From JBLHZY01 sp050633265 (lineage in GTDB: Bacteria; Pseudomonadota; Alphaproteobacteria; Rhodobacterales; Rhodobacteraceae), in assembly GCA_050633265.1 (NCBI GenBank), contig JBOEGE010000007.1:1-64000 (forward strand): a stretch of 64,000 nt of DNA. The letters are read 5' to 3'. Both the position numbers and the translations under genes were made by a program. Position 1 is the stretch's first letter. Every line of letters starts with the position of its first letter. Below are positions 23,947 to 32,074 of this stretch, piece by piece. The notes beneath the pieces are model-generated. The model was not told where the DNA came from. It worked only from the letters and a program-made list of their open reading frames with translations, and did no database searches.

Positions 23947-24678
23947 ATGACATACTGCGTCGGTTTACGTCTTAATAGGGGCTTGGTTTTCATGTCCGAT
24001 ACGCGCACGAATGCGGGTGTCGATAATTTCTCTGTCAGTCGCAAGCTTTTCTCCTGGCACACGCCGGGCGAACGAATGATTACGATTCTAACAGCCGGGA
24101 ATTTGGCAACAACACAGGCCTTGATCAGCCTTCTCGAAGAGCGCTCTATCGCGGCCTCGGATCGCGATCCAAGCATTCTGCGCCAACCAACGATGTTTCA
24201 AGTTGCGCGCCTTGTCGGTGATACCCTCAAAGAGGTGATCTCAACCAGCAGCCCGACCGGCCTTACATCCGACAGCACATTCCAAGCGACACTGATCCTT
24301 GGCGGTCAGATCAAAGGCGGGCAACCTTCGATCTTTATGATCTACCCTGCGGGAAATTTCGTCGAAATCTCGGCCGATACGCCTTTCCTCCAGATCGGCG
24401 AAACAAAATACGGCAAGCCGATCATCGTGCGGGCTTACAATCCGGATATGTCATTTGATGATGCAGTGAAATTGCTGCTGGTCTCCTTTGATTCAACCGT
24501 AAAATCCAACCTCTCTGTTGGGTTGCCATTTGATATGCAGATCTATGAAAACGATAGTTTTGAGATGGGCATAGAGAAGCGGATTGAAGCCGAGGATCCG
24601 ATTTACAAATCTATCTCCAATGGTTGGAGCGATGCCCTTCGAGATGCTTTTCATTCGCTGCCAAGCTATAAGCTTTAA
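23947..24678 (+). CDS. Anbu/proteasome-type Ntn peptidase
   Basis: This 243-residue protein starts MTYCVGLRLNRGLVFMSDTR, the characteristic Anbu (bacterial proteasome-like) N-terminus. Removal of Met would expose Thr2 as an Ntn nucleophile. A GERMITILTAGNLATTQALI segment and the DDAVKLLLVSFDSTVKSNL region also fit. It assembles as a proteasome-like ring in related bacteria. It is the last gene of the ATP-grasp/alpha-E/transglutaminase operon, and its stop overlaps the convergent SGNH gene. Confidence 0.9.
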   Translation: MTYCVGLRLNRGLVFMSDTRTNAGVDNFSVSRKLFSWHTPGERMITILTAGNLATTQALISLLEERSIAASDRDPSILRQPTMFQVARLVGDTLKEVISTSSPTGLTSDSTFQATLILGGQIKGGQPSIFMIYPAGNFVEISADTPFLQIGETKYGKPIIVRAYNPDMSFDDAVKLLLVSFDSTVKSNLSVGLPFDMQIYENDSFEMGIEKRIEAEDPIYKSISNGWSDALRDAFHSLPSYKL

Positions 24679-25568
24679 TGCGGTAGTGGCGTCGGAATGC
24701 GGGCCATTTGCGCGCATTCCGCAAGGTATCCCGCCAAAAGCGCCTGCCCCTTTGGGGTGATATGGATATCGTCTTGATAGGCGCTATCCTTTGCGGTGCG
24801 CATCGCGTTGCCGAAGTCCAGCACCGGCGCGCCGCGCGTTTCAAACAGCGCTTTGATCTCAGTATGCGCTGCGCTGGGCGGCAGCTCTAATTCGCGGCGC
24901 GTTTGATGCTGAATGGCGCAAAGGCGCAGATCGGCGGCCGCTACCAGATCAATGAATTTCACAATGCTCTGCGGCGCACTGATCTCTGGCGGGGCGATTG
25001 CTTTTGGCGGCTTCATAAATGCAGGCAAGTAGCGGGGAAGATAGCGCGCTATCCCTTCCCAAAGCGCAAGAATGGGCGCTTTCGTTGGGTGGGTCTGTGG
25101 ATTGAGCGGAGCGAATGTTGGGGTATCATAAAGGTCATGCGCGCTGATCACGATAATCGCGGTCTGCGCGCCCTGAAAGCCAAATACCTCGATCCAAGCG
25201 GCGATGTTTTCAGGCCCCCATGATCCGGCGCTGACATTCCCAAAGAAGCTCTGGCTGTCTGTGGCTATGGATGTCGCCAAATCGCTTTGATCGGTCTGGC
25301 TCCCCCCGTTCAAAACCGAATCTCCAAAGACCATAATCCGCTGGGGCTGGGTGATTTGATCAAGCGCTGGGCTGCGCATCCCGCACGCATTGTAATGGTG
25401 ATACTTGCCAAAGCGGCGCAGGTCTTGGTCTGGGGCCAGCATATATTCGATCGTTGGATGGGTGACATAAAGCGGCGGTTGTCCAAGCCCAAGAGCAAAG
25501 CGCGCATAAAGCTCTGCCCCCAAAAGCAAGAGCACAAACAAACCAATAAGAGCCGTAAAACGTTTCAT
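24675..25568 (-). CDS. SGNH/GDSL hydrolase-type protein with N-terminal membrane anchor
   Basis: This 297-residue protein has an N-terminal hydrophobic segment (FTALIGLFVLLLLGAELYAR) that acts as anchor or signal. The catalytic serine block IMVFGDSVLNGG follows, then GSWGPENIAAW and the late DDIHITPKGQALLA with Asp and His. SGNH enzymes hydrolyse esters or transfer acyl groups on sugars; the substrate is unknown. The ATG at 25568 was preferred because a longer frame adds residues without homology. Confidence 0.8.
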   Translation of the reverse strand: MKRFTALIGLFVLLLLGAELYARFALGLGQPPLYVTHPTIEYMLAPDQDLRRFGKYHHYNACGMRSPALDQITQPQRIMVFGDSVLNGGSQTDQSDLATSIATDSQSFFGNVSAGSWGPENIAAWIEVFGFQGAQTAIIVISAHDLYDTPTFAPLNPQTHPTKAPILALWEGIARYLPRYLPAFMKPPKAIAPPEISAPQSIVKFIDLVAAADLRLCAIQHQTRRELELPPSAAHTEIKALFETRGAPVLDFGNAMRTAKDSAYQDDIHITPKGQALLAGYLAECAQMARIPTPLPH

Positions 25569-26116
25569 ACCTGACCCTACCAATAGACAGCACCATATCC
25601 AGCCCCATTCGTTGGATAAACCGCCGCTCGGCAATGCGCAGTGCCCCTTTGCAAGGCCAAACAAGCGACAAGGAAACTCCGGCGCGAATTTAGGCCCGCT
25701 CCGTATGAATAATCACAAACCTAACGCCGCATGACCTGAATGAAAGCAATGGTCGCTTGTTGGTCATGATCTGAAGCTGGGCAGGCTTTTATTGGCAGGC
25801 GATGCTGCGCGCCTTCATTGTGCGTGAAGCGGGGGCAAGCCGTATCCTGTTCCGGCTACATATCGCCCTCCAAAACCCGCAGAGCGCGTGATCAATCTTA
25901 TGCCTGGGGCGGCGCAGCGCTCAAACCGATGGGGTGGAATAGGCCTGTAGAAAGGAGCCGACGCAAGGCATCATAGCCAAAGCCCTGCTGATCCTCAAAG
26001 CGCCAATAGCGCAAACTATCCGCATTTTCGCGCCGTAATGGGCGCAAATCCGATTGTTTTCAGGGGGCAAAACCCATTAACCTGCCTCTGGGTTAAGGTG
26101 ACATGGGTTGTGGGAT
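25569..26116. other. Intergenic region, about 550 bases, no gene recognised
   Basis: No convincing coding frame was seen. A dyad TTAACC-N8-GGTTAA lies at 26077-26096, about 20 bases upstream of the next start codon, nested within AACCC/GGGTT arms. The TTAACC half-sites resemble CtrA half-sites, but the spacing does not match the usual TTAA-N7-TTAA pattern. Confidence 0.4.
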
Positions 26117-26443
26117 ATGCGCGAAGATACGATCGAGGCGATGATCGCCCTCGCAACGCGCGCATTGTCACGGGCGGATGGGGATCAGTGCCGCTCTTTG
26201 GTGCGTGATATGGCCGGCCATTGGCCCGATGCACCCGCGCTTTCGATCAGTTTCGCACTTGCCTCTGCGGCGGCTGAAGTTGGTGATAATTTTGCCGGCA
26301 AGGGCGATCAGATTGGCTATCGGCTTTCTGCCCTTGTTGCGGCAGATATTTTCGCGCTTGAGGCGATGGGGAAATGCCCCGCCACCGCGCATGATTTGCT
26401 GCATTTCTGGCGCCGGGTTGATCCGTATTTTTTAAAGCTGTAA
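26117..26443 (+). CDS. Small helical hypothetical protein
   Basis: This 108-residue, mostly helical protein begins MREDTIEAMIALATRALSRA and ends with a DLLHFWRRVDPYF segment. No signal peptide or membrane segment is visible. Codon use matches the flanking core genes, so it looks real. It is convergent with the winged-helix membrane protein, five bases apart. No function was recognised. Confidence 0.65.
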   Translation: MREDTIEAMIALATRALSRADGDQCRSLVRDMAGHWPDAPALSISFALASAAAEVGDNFAGKGDQIGYRLSALVAADIFALEAMGKCPATAHDLLHFWRRVDPYFLKL

Positions 26444-26448
26444 GGCGG

Positions 26449-27180
26449 CTAAACCATCCGGATCACATCTTTAGCGACCGAAAGCATATAGCCTTTGCGC
26501 GCGATGTTTTTCACCAAGAGTTCGCTAACCATCTGATTGCCAAGCGCATCGCGAAGCCGCTTGATCCGGGTTGCGCCCGCGGCTTCATCGCAGTCAATCG
26601 AGGGGCGCCCTGAGATCATCCCCTCTATCTCGGCGCCCGAAAGCACATCCTCATCCATCCGCGCTTCGGCCAGGATCGAGAGGGTCTCAATCGCCGCCTT
26701 GGTGAGGCGAAATTCCATATTGTTGAGATAGACAGTATTTTCCTCGCGCGAAATCAGCAGCGAAGAAACCTGAATGCCCGCGCGCTCAACCTCAGACATG
26801 CGCTTGGTCAGGGCGATGATCATCACAAGAAAAACCAGTGCAGCAACCAGCAAAGCCGTGGCAAAGATCAGCAGCACAAACATCACCATGCGATAGCTTG
26901 CCAATGTATCGGCAAAGGCCGTGCCAGAGCTTGCAAGGATCTCAAGCAGCTTGATTTCGGCCCCGGAGTTCAGATCCGCATTGGCCACGAAAAGCGCCTC
27001 AACCCGGGCATCAAACGCATTGGCATCCGGCAGATTGAGAAAAAGCAAAACCGCCGCCCCCAAAAGGATCGCAACAATGGCCGCCATCCCGATGGTAACG
27101 GCGCGCGCGCCAAAGCGGCTATCAGTAACGGAGGAAATATGCGGCGGCACTGGATTTTTTCTCCTGCAATTTGGTCTCAT
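26449..27180 (-). CDS. Membrane protein with C-terminal winged-helix domain
   Basis: This 243-residue protein has two hydrophobic segments (GMAAIVAILLGAAVLLFLNL and FVLLIFATALLVAALVFLVM) enclosing about 60 periplasmic residues. A cytosolic C-terminal domain follows: FRLTKAAIETLSILAEARMD, then ATRIKRLRDALGNQM and NIARKGYMLSV, like a trans_reg_C winged helix. The topology resembles a reversed ToxR-type sensor with the DNA-binding domain at the C-terminus. The start at 27180 overlaps the preceding gene by 59 bases, so the true start may lie further in. Confidence 0.7.
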   Translation of the reverse strand: MRPNCRRKNPVPPHISSVTDSRFGARAVTIGMAAIVAILLGAAVLLFLNLPDANAFDARVEALFVANADLNSGAEIKLLEILASSGTAFADTLASYRMVMFVLLIFATALLVAALVFLVMIIALTKRMSEVERAGIQVSSLLISREENTVYLNNMEFRLTKAAIETLSILAEARMDEDVLSGAEIEGMISGRPSIDCDEAAGATRIKRLRDALGNQMVSELLVKNIARKGYMLSVAKDVIRMV

Positions 27181-27418
27181 CGAAAGTGGAGATGATTGTC
27201 AGAAGTGTCCAGCCCGCAGACGAGAGCCGCGGCGCAAGCGCATCCTTCGCCGCTGCGAGATCTCCGCAGGCAGCCTGAGGGATCGCGGCAACACCATAGT
27301 GCAGCTTCAAAGGGTCGTTCTGCTTGGCCTTATAATCGGCATAGCAATCGGCTTGGGCGGAGCCTGCGGCAAGCGCCAAAAGAAGCGCCGCGGCAAGGGA
27401 GGGGATGCGAGTTTTCAT
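27122..27418 (-). CDS. Small secreted protein
   Basis: This 98-residue protein starts MKTRIPSLAAALLLALAAGS, a clear signal peptide with an AQA-D cleavage site. Two cysteines (DCYADY and AACGDL) in the short mature domain may form a disulfide. It overlaps the start of the winged-helix membrane gene and is probably co-transcribed with it, so it may work with that sensor-like protein. The family was not recognised. The ATG at 27418 was chosen over an upstream frame start. Confidence 0.6.
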   Translation of the reverse strand: MKTRIPSLAAALLLALAAGSAQADCYADYKAKQNDPLKLHYGVAAIPQAACGDLAAAKDALAPRLSSAGWTLLTIISTFDETKLQEKKSSAAAYFLRY

Positions 27419-27579
27419 ATGTCCTACATAGCGGGGAACTGGGTTGTTATTCAATATCAAGCGCGCTTGCCGGGGGCGCTATTCCATAACATCGCAGTGA
27501 TATTGTTTACCTCAAAGGGCACCGCCCATCCTGATCTCACCAAGCGCCTATGCGCAGATCAAAAAGGAAGGCCCAACAG

Positions 27580-28089
27580 ATGAAACTCTCAAATATGAAA
27601 TTCGCCCTAAGCAAAACAGCAACCGCTTCTGCCCTTGCCCTAACCCTTGCGCTAACGAGCGTTGCCGCATCGCCTGCACGGGCCGGTTCCGATCGCGAAG
27701 CGGCGCGGGTTTTGGCTGGGGCTCTTGCGCTCTTTGCGATTGGGGCCGCGATCGAAAATAGCCGCAAGCAAGAGAGCGCCCGCACAACGCCTCATAGCCG
27801 GCCCAATGCACATCCCCGCGATACACATACCCGTGGCCGCAATGATCACAACGCGCGCCGTGGCAATAATCATCGCGCCAAAACCATTCCTGCCGCCTGT
27901 GCATATGGGCGCAATAGCAATCAGCAATTTCGCTATATTTCCGAACGCTGCCTGAGCAACAACATGCGCGGCGCGCGCTTCCTGCCCCAGCGCTGCGAAG
28001 CCCAGCTGCAAACCCGCCGCGGTGAACGCACCTTCTTTAAATCCAAATGCCTGACCCGCGAAGGCTACCGTATTGAGGCGCGCCGCTAG
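27580..28089 (+). CDS. Secreted basic hypothetical protein
   Basis: This 169-residue protein has a signal peptide (ALALTLALTSVAASPARA), then a short second hydrophobic stretch (LAGALALFAIGAAIE), a low-complexity His/Arg/Asn-rich linker, and a C-terminal domain with four cysteines (AACAYG, ERCLSNN, QRCEAQ, SKCLTR) that could form disulfides. It is periplasmic or outer-membrane associated. The ATG at 27580 is chosen because it opens the signal sequence. Similar proteins are common in Rhodobacteraceae, with no assigned role. Confidence 0.7.
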   Translation: MKLSNMKFALSKTATASALALTLALTSVAASPARAGSDREAARVLAGALALFAIGAAIENSRKQESARTTPHSRPNAHPRDTHTRGRNDHNARRGNNHRAKTIPAACAYGRNSNQQFRYISERCLSNNMRGARFLPQRCEAQLQTRRGERTFFKSKCLTREGYRIEARR

Positions 28090-28223
28090 GCCGCACTCCT
28101 TCCTTAGGGCGCGGTTGTCCCCAAATTATTCTGCGTCCTTTGAACTGGGGCGGGTGGGCATTGCGCCGATCCGCCCCTCTTTTTGCCTTGCCGTGCGCGC
28201 GCCTCTGCGCTTTGAACAGCGGC

Positions 28224-28859
28224 ATGACAAAAGTTGAAAAACAGATCCCTGATTATTCCTTCGAAGCTGCGGCCGCAGCCAAAGGTGCGCTTCGGATTGC
28301 AGGCGTTGATGAGGTTGGGCGCGGCCCTTGGGCGGGGCCTGTTGTTGCGGCGGCTGTCTGGCTTGATCCCAAACATATTCCCGAAGGCCTCAACGATTCC
28401 AAAAAGCTCACAGCCAAGCGGCGCGAAGCCCTGCGCGCCGCGATCCATGAATATGGGGATGTCTGCATCGCCAGCGCCAGCGTTGAAGAGATCGACGCGC
28501 TCAACATCCTGCGCGCCTCACACCTTGCGATGGAACGCGCCGTGCAAGGCCTTGCAATTGCGCCTGATCATCTGCTGATTGATGGCAATATGATCCCCAA
28601 AGGCCTTGCCGGGCGAGGCGAGGCAATCATCAAGGGCGATGCGCGCTCTGTTTCGATTTCAGCGGCCTCAATTGTGGCCAAAATATGGCGTGATCAGCTG
28701 ATGGTGGATTTAGCGCAACAGCATCCCCACTACGGCTGGGAGACAAACGCCGGATATGGGACAAAAACGCATCAGGAGGGGCTCGCCAAATTCGGCGTGA
28801 CCCCACACCATAGACGTTCTTTCAAACCCATCCACAATATCTTGTATCAAGATAAATAA
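28224..28859 (+). CDS. rnhB: Ribonuclease HII
   Basis: This 211-residue enzyme cleaves the RNA strand of RNA-DNA hybrids and removes misincorporated ribonucleotides. The catalytic DE pair is in IAGVDEVGRGPWAGPV (Asp29, Glu30), with later LLIDGNM and SISAASIVAKIWRD motifs and the NAGYGTKTH segment. The ATG at 28224 gives the normal length; the upstream extension is not conserved. It precedes ccrM, a common alphaproteobacterial arrangement. Confidence 0.95.
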   Translation: MTKVEKQIPDYSFEAAAAAKGALRIAGVDEVGRGPWAGPVVAAAVWLDPKHIPEGLNDSKKLTAKRREALRAAIHEYGDVCIASASVEEIDALNILRASHLAMERAVQGLAIAPDHLLIDGNMIPKGLAGRGEAIIKGDARSVSISAASIVAKIWRDQLMVDLAQQHPHYGWETNAGYGTKTHQEGLAKFGVTPHHRRSFKPIHNILYQDK

Positions 28860-28869
28860 CTAACCTACT

Positions 28870-28908
28870 GATTCAAAAAAGAAATTGACCGCGAATCACC
28901 TTTGACTC
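28870..28908. promoter_or_regulatory. Cluster of three GANTC sites upstream of ccrM
   Basis: GATTC (28870-28874), GAATC (28893-28897) and GACTC (28904-28908) lie within 39 bases, 49 bases before the ccrM start codon. GANTC is the recognition sequence of CcrM itself, so the cluster fits methylation-dependent autoregulation as known for Caulobacter ccrM. Confidence 0.6.
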
Positions 28909-28956
28909 ATCCTAGGCATCAATAAATCAGCGCAAAAAGCGCGGTATGAGGCAGAG

Positions 28957-30057
28957 ATGAAAACCAAAGTTAAGAAGGAAGTGGCAACGCTTCCGCTCAA
29001 TCAGATATTGTCCGGTGATTGCATCGACATCATGAACAGCCTTCCTGAAGGCTCTGTCGATCTGATCTTCGCTGATCCGCCTTATAACTTGCAGTTGCGT
29101 GGTGATTTACACCGCCCTGACAATTCAAAAGTGGATGCAGTCGATGACCATTGGGATCAGTTTTCGTCTTTTGCGGCTTACGATAAGTTTACAACGGCCT
29201 GGCTCGCCGCAGCTCGCCGTCTTCTCAAACCAAACGGCGCAATCTGGGTAATCGGATCGTACCATAATATCTTTCGCGTTGGAGCTGCGATGCAGAACCA
29301 AGGCTTCTGGATTTTGAACGATGTGGTCTGGCGCAAGTCCAACCCGATGCCCAATTTCCGCGGCAAACGTTTTACCAATGCCCATGAAACGATGATCTGG
29401 GCCTCCAAGCAGGAAGCCTCGAAATACACCTTTAATTACGAAGCGTTGAAGGCCTTGAACGAGGGCATTCAGATGCGCTCAGACTGGGTTCTTCCGATTT
29501 GTAACGGCAATGAGCGGCTCAAAAATGAGGTCGGCGAAAAGGCCCACCCAACGCAAAAGCCCGAAAGCCTGTTGCACCGCATTTTGGTCGGCAGCACCAA
29601 TCCCGGCGATGTGGTCCTTGACCCGTTCTTTGGCACTGGGACAACCGGCGCCGTGGCCAAAATGCTCGGCCGCGAATTCATCGGGATCGAACGCGAGGCG
29701 GCTTACCGCGAGGTTGCTGAAAAGCGCATCGCCAAGGTGCGCAAGTTTGATAAAGAAGCGCTTGAGGTCAGCACATCCAAACGCGCTGAACCGCGTGTTC
29801 CCTTCGGCCAATTGGTTGAGCGCGGCATGCTGCGCCCCGGCGAAGAACTGACATCGATGAACGGCCGCCACCGCGCCAAAGTCCGCGCCGATGGGACGCT
29901 CGTTGCCCACGATCAGCGTGGCTCGATCCACCAAGTCGGCGCCGCTCTTGAAGGCGCGCCAAGCTGCAACGGCTGGACCTACTGGTGCTACAAACGCGAC
30001 GGTGATCGCGTGCCAATCGATCTGCTGCGCCAGCAAATCCGCGCCGAAATGGTGTGA
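28957..30057 (+). CDS. ccrM: Cell-cycle DNA adenine methyltransferase (GANTC-specific)
   Basis: This 366-residue beta-class methyltransferase has the DPPY catalytic motif (40-43) in LIFADPPYNLQL and the SAM-binding FxGxG segment DPFFGTGTTGAV near residue 220. It also has the C-terminal CcrM-type domain (FGQLVERGMLRPGEELTS, ending GWTYWCYKRDGDR). It methylates adenine in GANTC sites and takes part in cell-cycle control in alphaproteobacteria. Three GANTC sites lie in its leader and a terminator follows it. Confidence 0.95.
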   Translation: MKTKVKKEVATLPLNQILSGDCIDIMNSLPEGSVDLIFADPPYNLQLRGDLHRPDNSKVDAVDDHWDQFSSFAAYDKFTTAWLAAARRLLKPNGAIWVIGSYHNIFRVGAAMQNQGFWILNDVVWRKSNPMPNFRGKRFTNAHETMIWASKQEASKYTFNYEALKALNEGIQMRSDWVLPICNGNERLKNEVGEKAHPTQKPESLLHRILVGSTNPGDVVLDPFFGTGTTGAVAKMLGREFIGIEREAAYREVAEKRIAKVRKFDKEALEVSTSKRAEPRVPFGQLVERGMLRPGEELTSMNGRHRAKVRADGTLVAHDQRGSIHQVGAALEGAPSCNGWTYWCYKRDGDRVPIDLLRQQIRAEMV

Positions 30058-30118
30058 TCCTCACAAATATTCGAATACCGCCGGTGCCTGTGGCCTGACT
30101 TCCACGGCATCACCTTTA

Positions 30119-30145
30119 CCCCGCCCATTGTGGCGGGGTTTTTTT
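30119..30145 (+). terminator. Rho-independent terminator of ccrM
   Basis: CCCCGCC-CATTGT-GGCGGGG forms a 7-bp GC stem (30119-30125 and 30132-30138), followed by a run of seven T. It lies about 60 bases after the ccrM stop. Confidence 0.85.
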
Positions 30146-30166
30146 GGTTTTGAGGGGGGTGATTGA

Positions 30167-30215
30167 GGCGCATGCAGGAGCCTCCGGCAGGAGTATTTTG
30201 GCCAAGAAAAAGGCG
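30167..30215. repeat. Rhodobacteraceae-type intergenic repeat motif
   Basis: The segment contains GGAGCCTCCGGCAGGAGTAT followed by TTTGGCCAAGAAAAAGG. From memory, near-identical GGAGCCTCCGGCGGGAGTAT elements recur in many intergenic regions of Rhodobacteraceae genomes. Only one copy was noticed in this window, so the call rests on recalled family knowledge. Confidence 0.4.
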
Positions 30216-30457
30216 AGTGCTCTGGGAGAAACGTATGGGGAACATATGGGGATCAAAAAGATTCGACTTGTCGATGGAGCTGCTTTATAATCCCAGATGA
30301 AGTGGGTGACCTCGGGCGTCTCCACCACAGATTGTCCCGAGGCCGATTCAAAATCAAAAACATGCCGCAGCATGTCCTCCCACTGTCAGATTGGCTATTT
30401 CCACGTGGAAGGTCAAGACGACATGTTTGCGGCGCAGCGCCTGGAGGCGCATCAAAT
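30216..30457. other. Intergenic region before a small gene, nothing certain
   Basis: Between the ccrM terminator with its adjacent repeat and the next start codon no coding frame was recognised on either strand. A CTGGAGG ribosome site at its end belongs to the gene starting at 30458. Confidence 0.4.
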
Positions 30458-30814
30458 ATGAATAATTATGAGGTTTCATTCCGCATTGCTGAAGTTGGAA
30501 ATTATGGCGAAAGATATACAAGTGTTGTTGATGCTGTTCGTCGCGAAGCTGTTGGTGAGAGCACATGGGAAGAAATGACTTCTTCGGTCGTCTTCAAATC
30601 TCCGAAGTCGGCTGAGAGCATAGCAAATTCAATCTACACTGGGTCTAAGTTCGACGCTACGAAGGACAGGTTATTCGTCGTTAAAGTTTCCATTTGCGAA
30701 TTTGCAACCCGAGGCAAAATCGAAGACCCTGCCCTATTGGCATCTATGTTCCCACTGAATGCTTTGGCATCGCATTCACCTCAAAATGTTTTTTCGAGTC
30801 TATTGGGTAACTAA
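30458..30814 (+). CDS. Small hypothetical protein, AT-richer than neighbours
   Basis: This 118-residue protein begins MNNYEVSFRIAEVGNYGERY and ends with HSPQNVFSSLLGN. It is soluble, with no signal peptide. A GGAGG sequence lies about 10 bases before the ATG. Its codon use is more AT-rich than adjacent core genes, suggesting transfer, and an intergenic repeat element lies upstream. No function recognised. Confidence 0.55.
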   Translation: MNNYEVSFRIAEVGNYGERYTSVVDAVRREAVGESTWEEMTSSVVFKSPKSAESIANSIYTGSKFDATKDRLFVVKVSICEFATRGKIEDPALLASMFPLNALASHSPQNVFSSLLGN

Positions 30815-30879
30815 AATATTGGATGCGGGCATTCAGTTAGGTTCCCATATTGTGTGTCCGTAACCCCCAAATAGCCGCT

Positions 30880-32022
30880 CTACTCCGGCATCGGCATCGG
30901 CAGCGAACCCGCTTTGTACTCCGACCAATCCTCAATATCCGGATAGAACTGTTTGCGCCAAGCGCGCACCTTTGGGTTCATGATCCTGCGCCAAAGCGGT
31001 GGGATCAGGGCGGCGGCTGTCATCAATGGGTAGCCGAAGGGAAGCTGGGGCGCGTCTTCTTCGGCGTAGTTTTGCAGCAGTGGAAAGCGGCGATCGGGGC
31101 GGTAGTGGTGATCGGAGTGGCGTTGGAGATTGATCAGCAGCCAGTTGGTCGCCTTATGCGCTGCGTTCCATGAGTGATGCGGTTTGACGTGTTCGTATTT
31201 GCCTTCGCCAAGGTGGCGGCGGGTGAGGCCGTAGTGCTCAACATAATTGGTCAGCTCAAGCTGCCAGATCGCGATGAAGGCTTGCCACAGGAAGAGGGCG
31301 AGGCCAGCCGGGCCGCTGACAATCAGCGCAAGGATCAGCGCAATCACTTGCAGGATCGCATAGCGCCAGAACGGATTGCTTGGGTGCCATTTTGGGCGGT
31401 TGGCGCGGGCAAGCAAGGCGGTTTCGGCCTTCCAGGCAGAGGGCGGGCAATCCCGCAGGACGCGAAAGAAGTAGCGGTGAAACCCTTCATTGTAGCGCGC
31501 GGTGACTGCATCGCGCGGCGTGGCGACATGGCGGTGATGGACGAGCAGATGTTCGGAGCGAAAGTGCGAATAGAGCACGCTTGCCAGCAGCAGATCAGCG
31601 AGCCAGCGTTCAAGCCGGTTTCGTTGGTGCATCAACTCGTGCGCGTAGACGATCCCAATGGCGCCCGAAGCCACGCCGACGCCAAAGAACAGGACGATGC
31701 ATTCCAGCGTGCCAAGGTGATCCGCGCGGGTGCAATAGGCGATCATTCCATAGATCAGAACCGCTTGGATCGGTGGCCAGAGCATGGTTATCGCACGATA
31801 CCAAAAGAGATCGGCATCGGGCGTTTGAGGATCGGGATTGTCGAGGTTTTGGCCAAGCAACACGTCGAGGAATGTAAAAAGCCACCAGCCATATGCAGGC
31901 AAAAGCAGCACCGTCCAGCCGCCGAAGGCCGCGCCGATGACCGCCATCGGGACCATGCCAAGCGAGAGCCAAAAGGGGGCGGCGGCGCGAAATGAGGGGA
32001 GGGGCGGGATCGTGCGGCTCAT
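30880..32022 (-). CDS. alkB: Alkane 1-monooxygenase (AlkB family)
   Basis: This 380-residue integral membrane non-heme diiron enzyme hydroxylates the terminal carbon of alkanes. All the histidine boxes are present: HELMH (128-132), HLLVHHRH (158-165) and LQRHSDHH (299-306), together with NYVEHYGL (259-266). Several hydrophobic helices surround them. It needs rubredoxin and its reductase, but neither is encoded beside it, so electron partners must lie elsewhere. It is transcribed in the same direction as mutY. Confidence 0.93.
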   Translation of the reverse strand: MSRTIPPLPSFRAAAPFWLSLGMVPMAVIGAAFGGWTVLLLPAYGWWLFTFLDVLLGQNLDNPDPQTPDADLFWYRAITMLWPPIQAVLIYGMIAYCTRADHLGTLECIVLFFGVGVASGAIGIVYAHELMHQRNRLERWLADLLLASVLYSHFRSEHLLVHHRHVATPRDAVTARYNEGFHRYFFRVLRDCPPSAWKAETALLARANRPKWHPSNPFWRYAILQVIALILALIVSGPAGLALFLWQAFIAIWQLELTNYVEHYGLTRRHLGEGKYEHVKPHHSWNAAHKATNWLLINLQRHSDHHYRPDRRFPLLQNYAEEDAPQLPFGYPLMTAAALIPPLWRRIMNPKVRAWRKQFYPDIEDWSEYKAGSLPMPMPE

Positions 32023-32074
32023 GGTCTATCCTTTGGGGCGCTTTGGCGCAGGGTATGCGCTTGGCCCTTGGTAC

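Noticed and set aside
26077..26096. A CtrA binding site
   Set aside because: TTAACC half-sites are present, but the TTAA spacing is 12 rather than 7 bases, so the match is weak.
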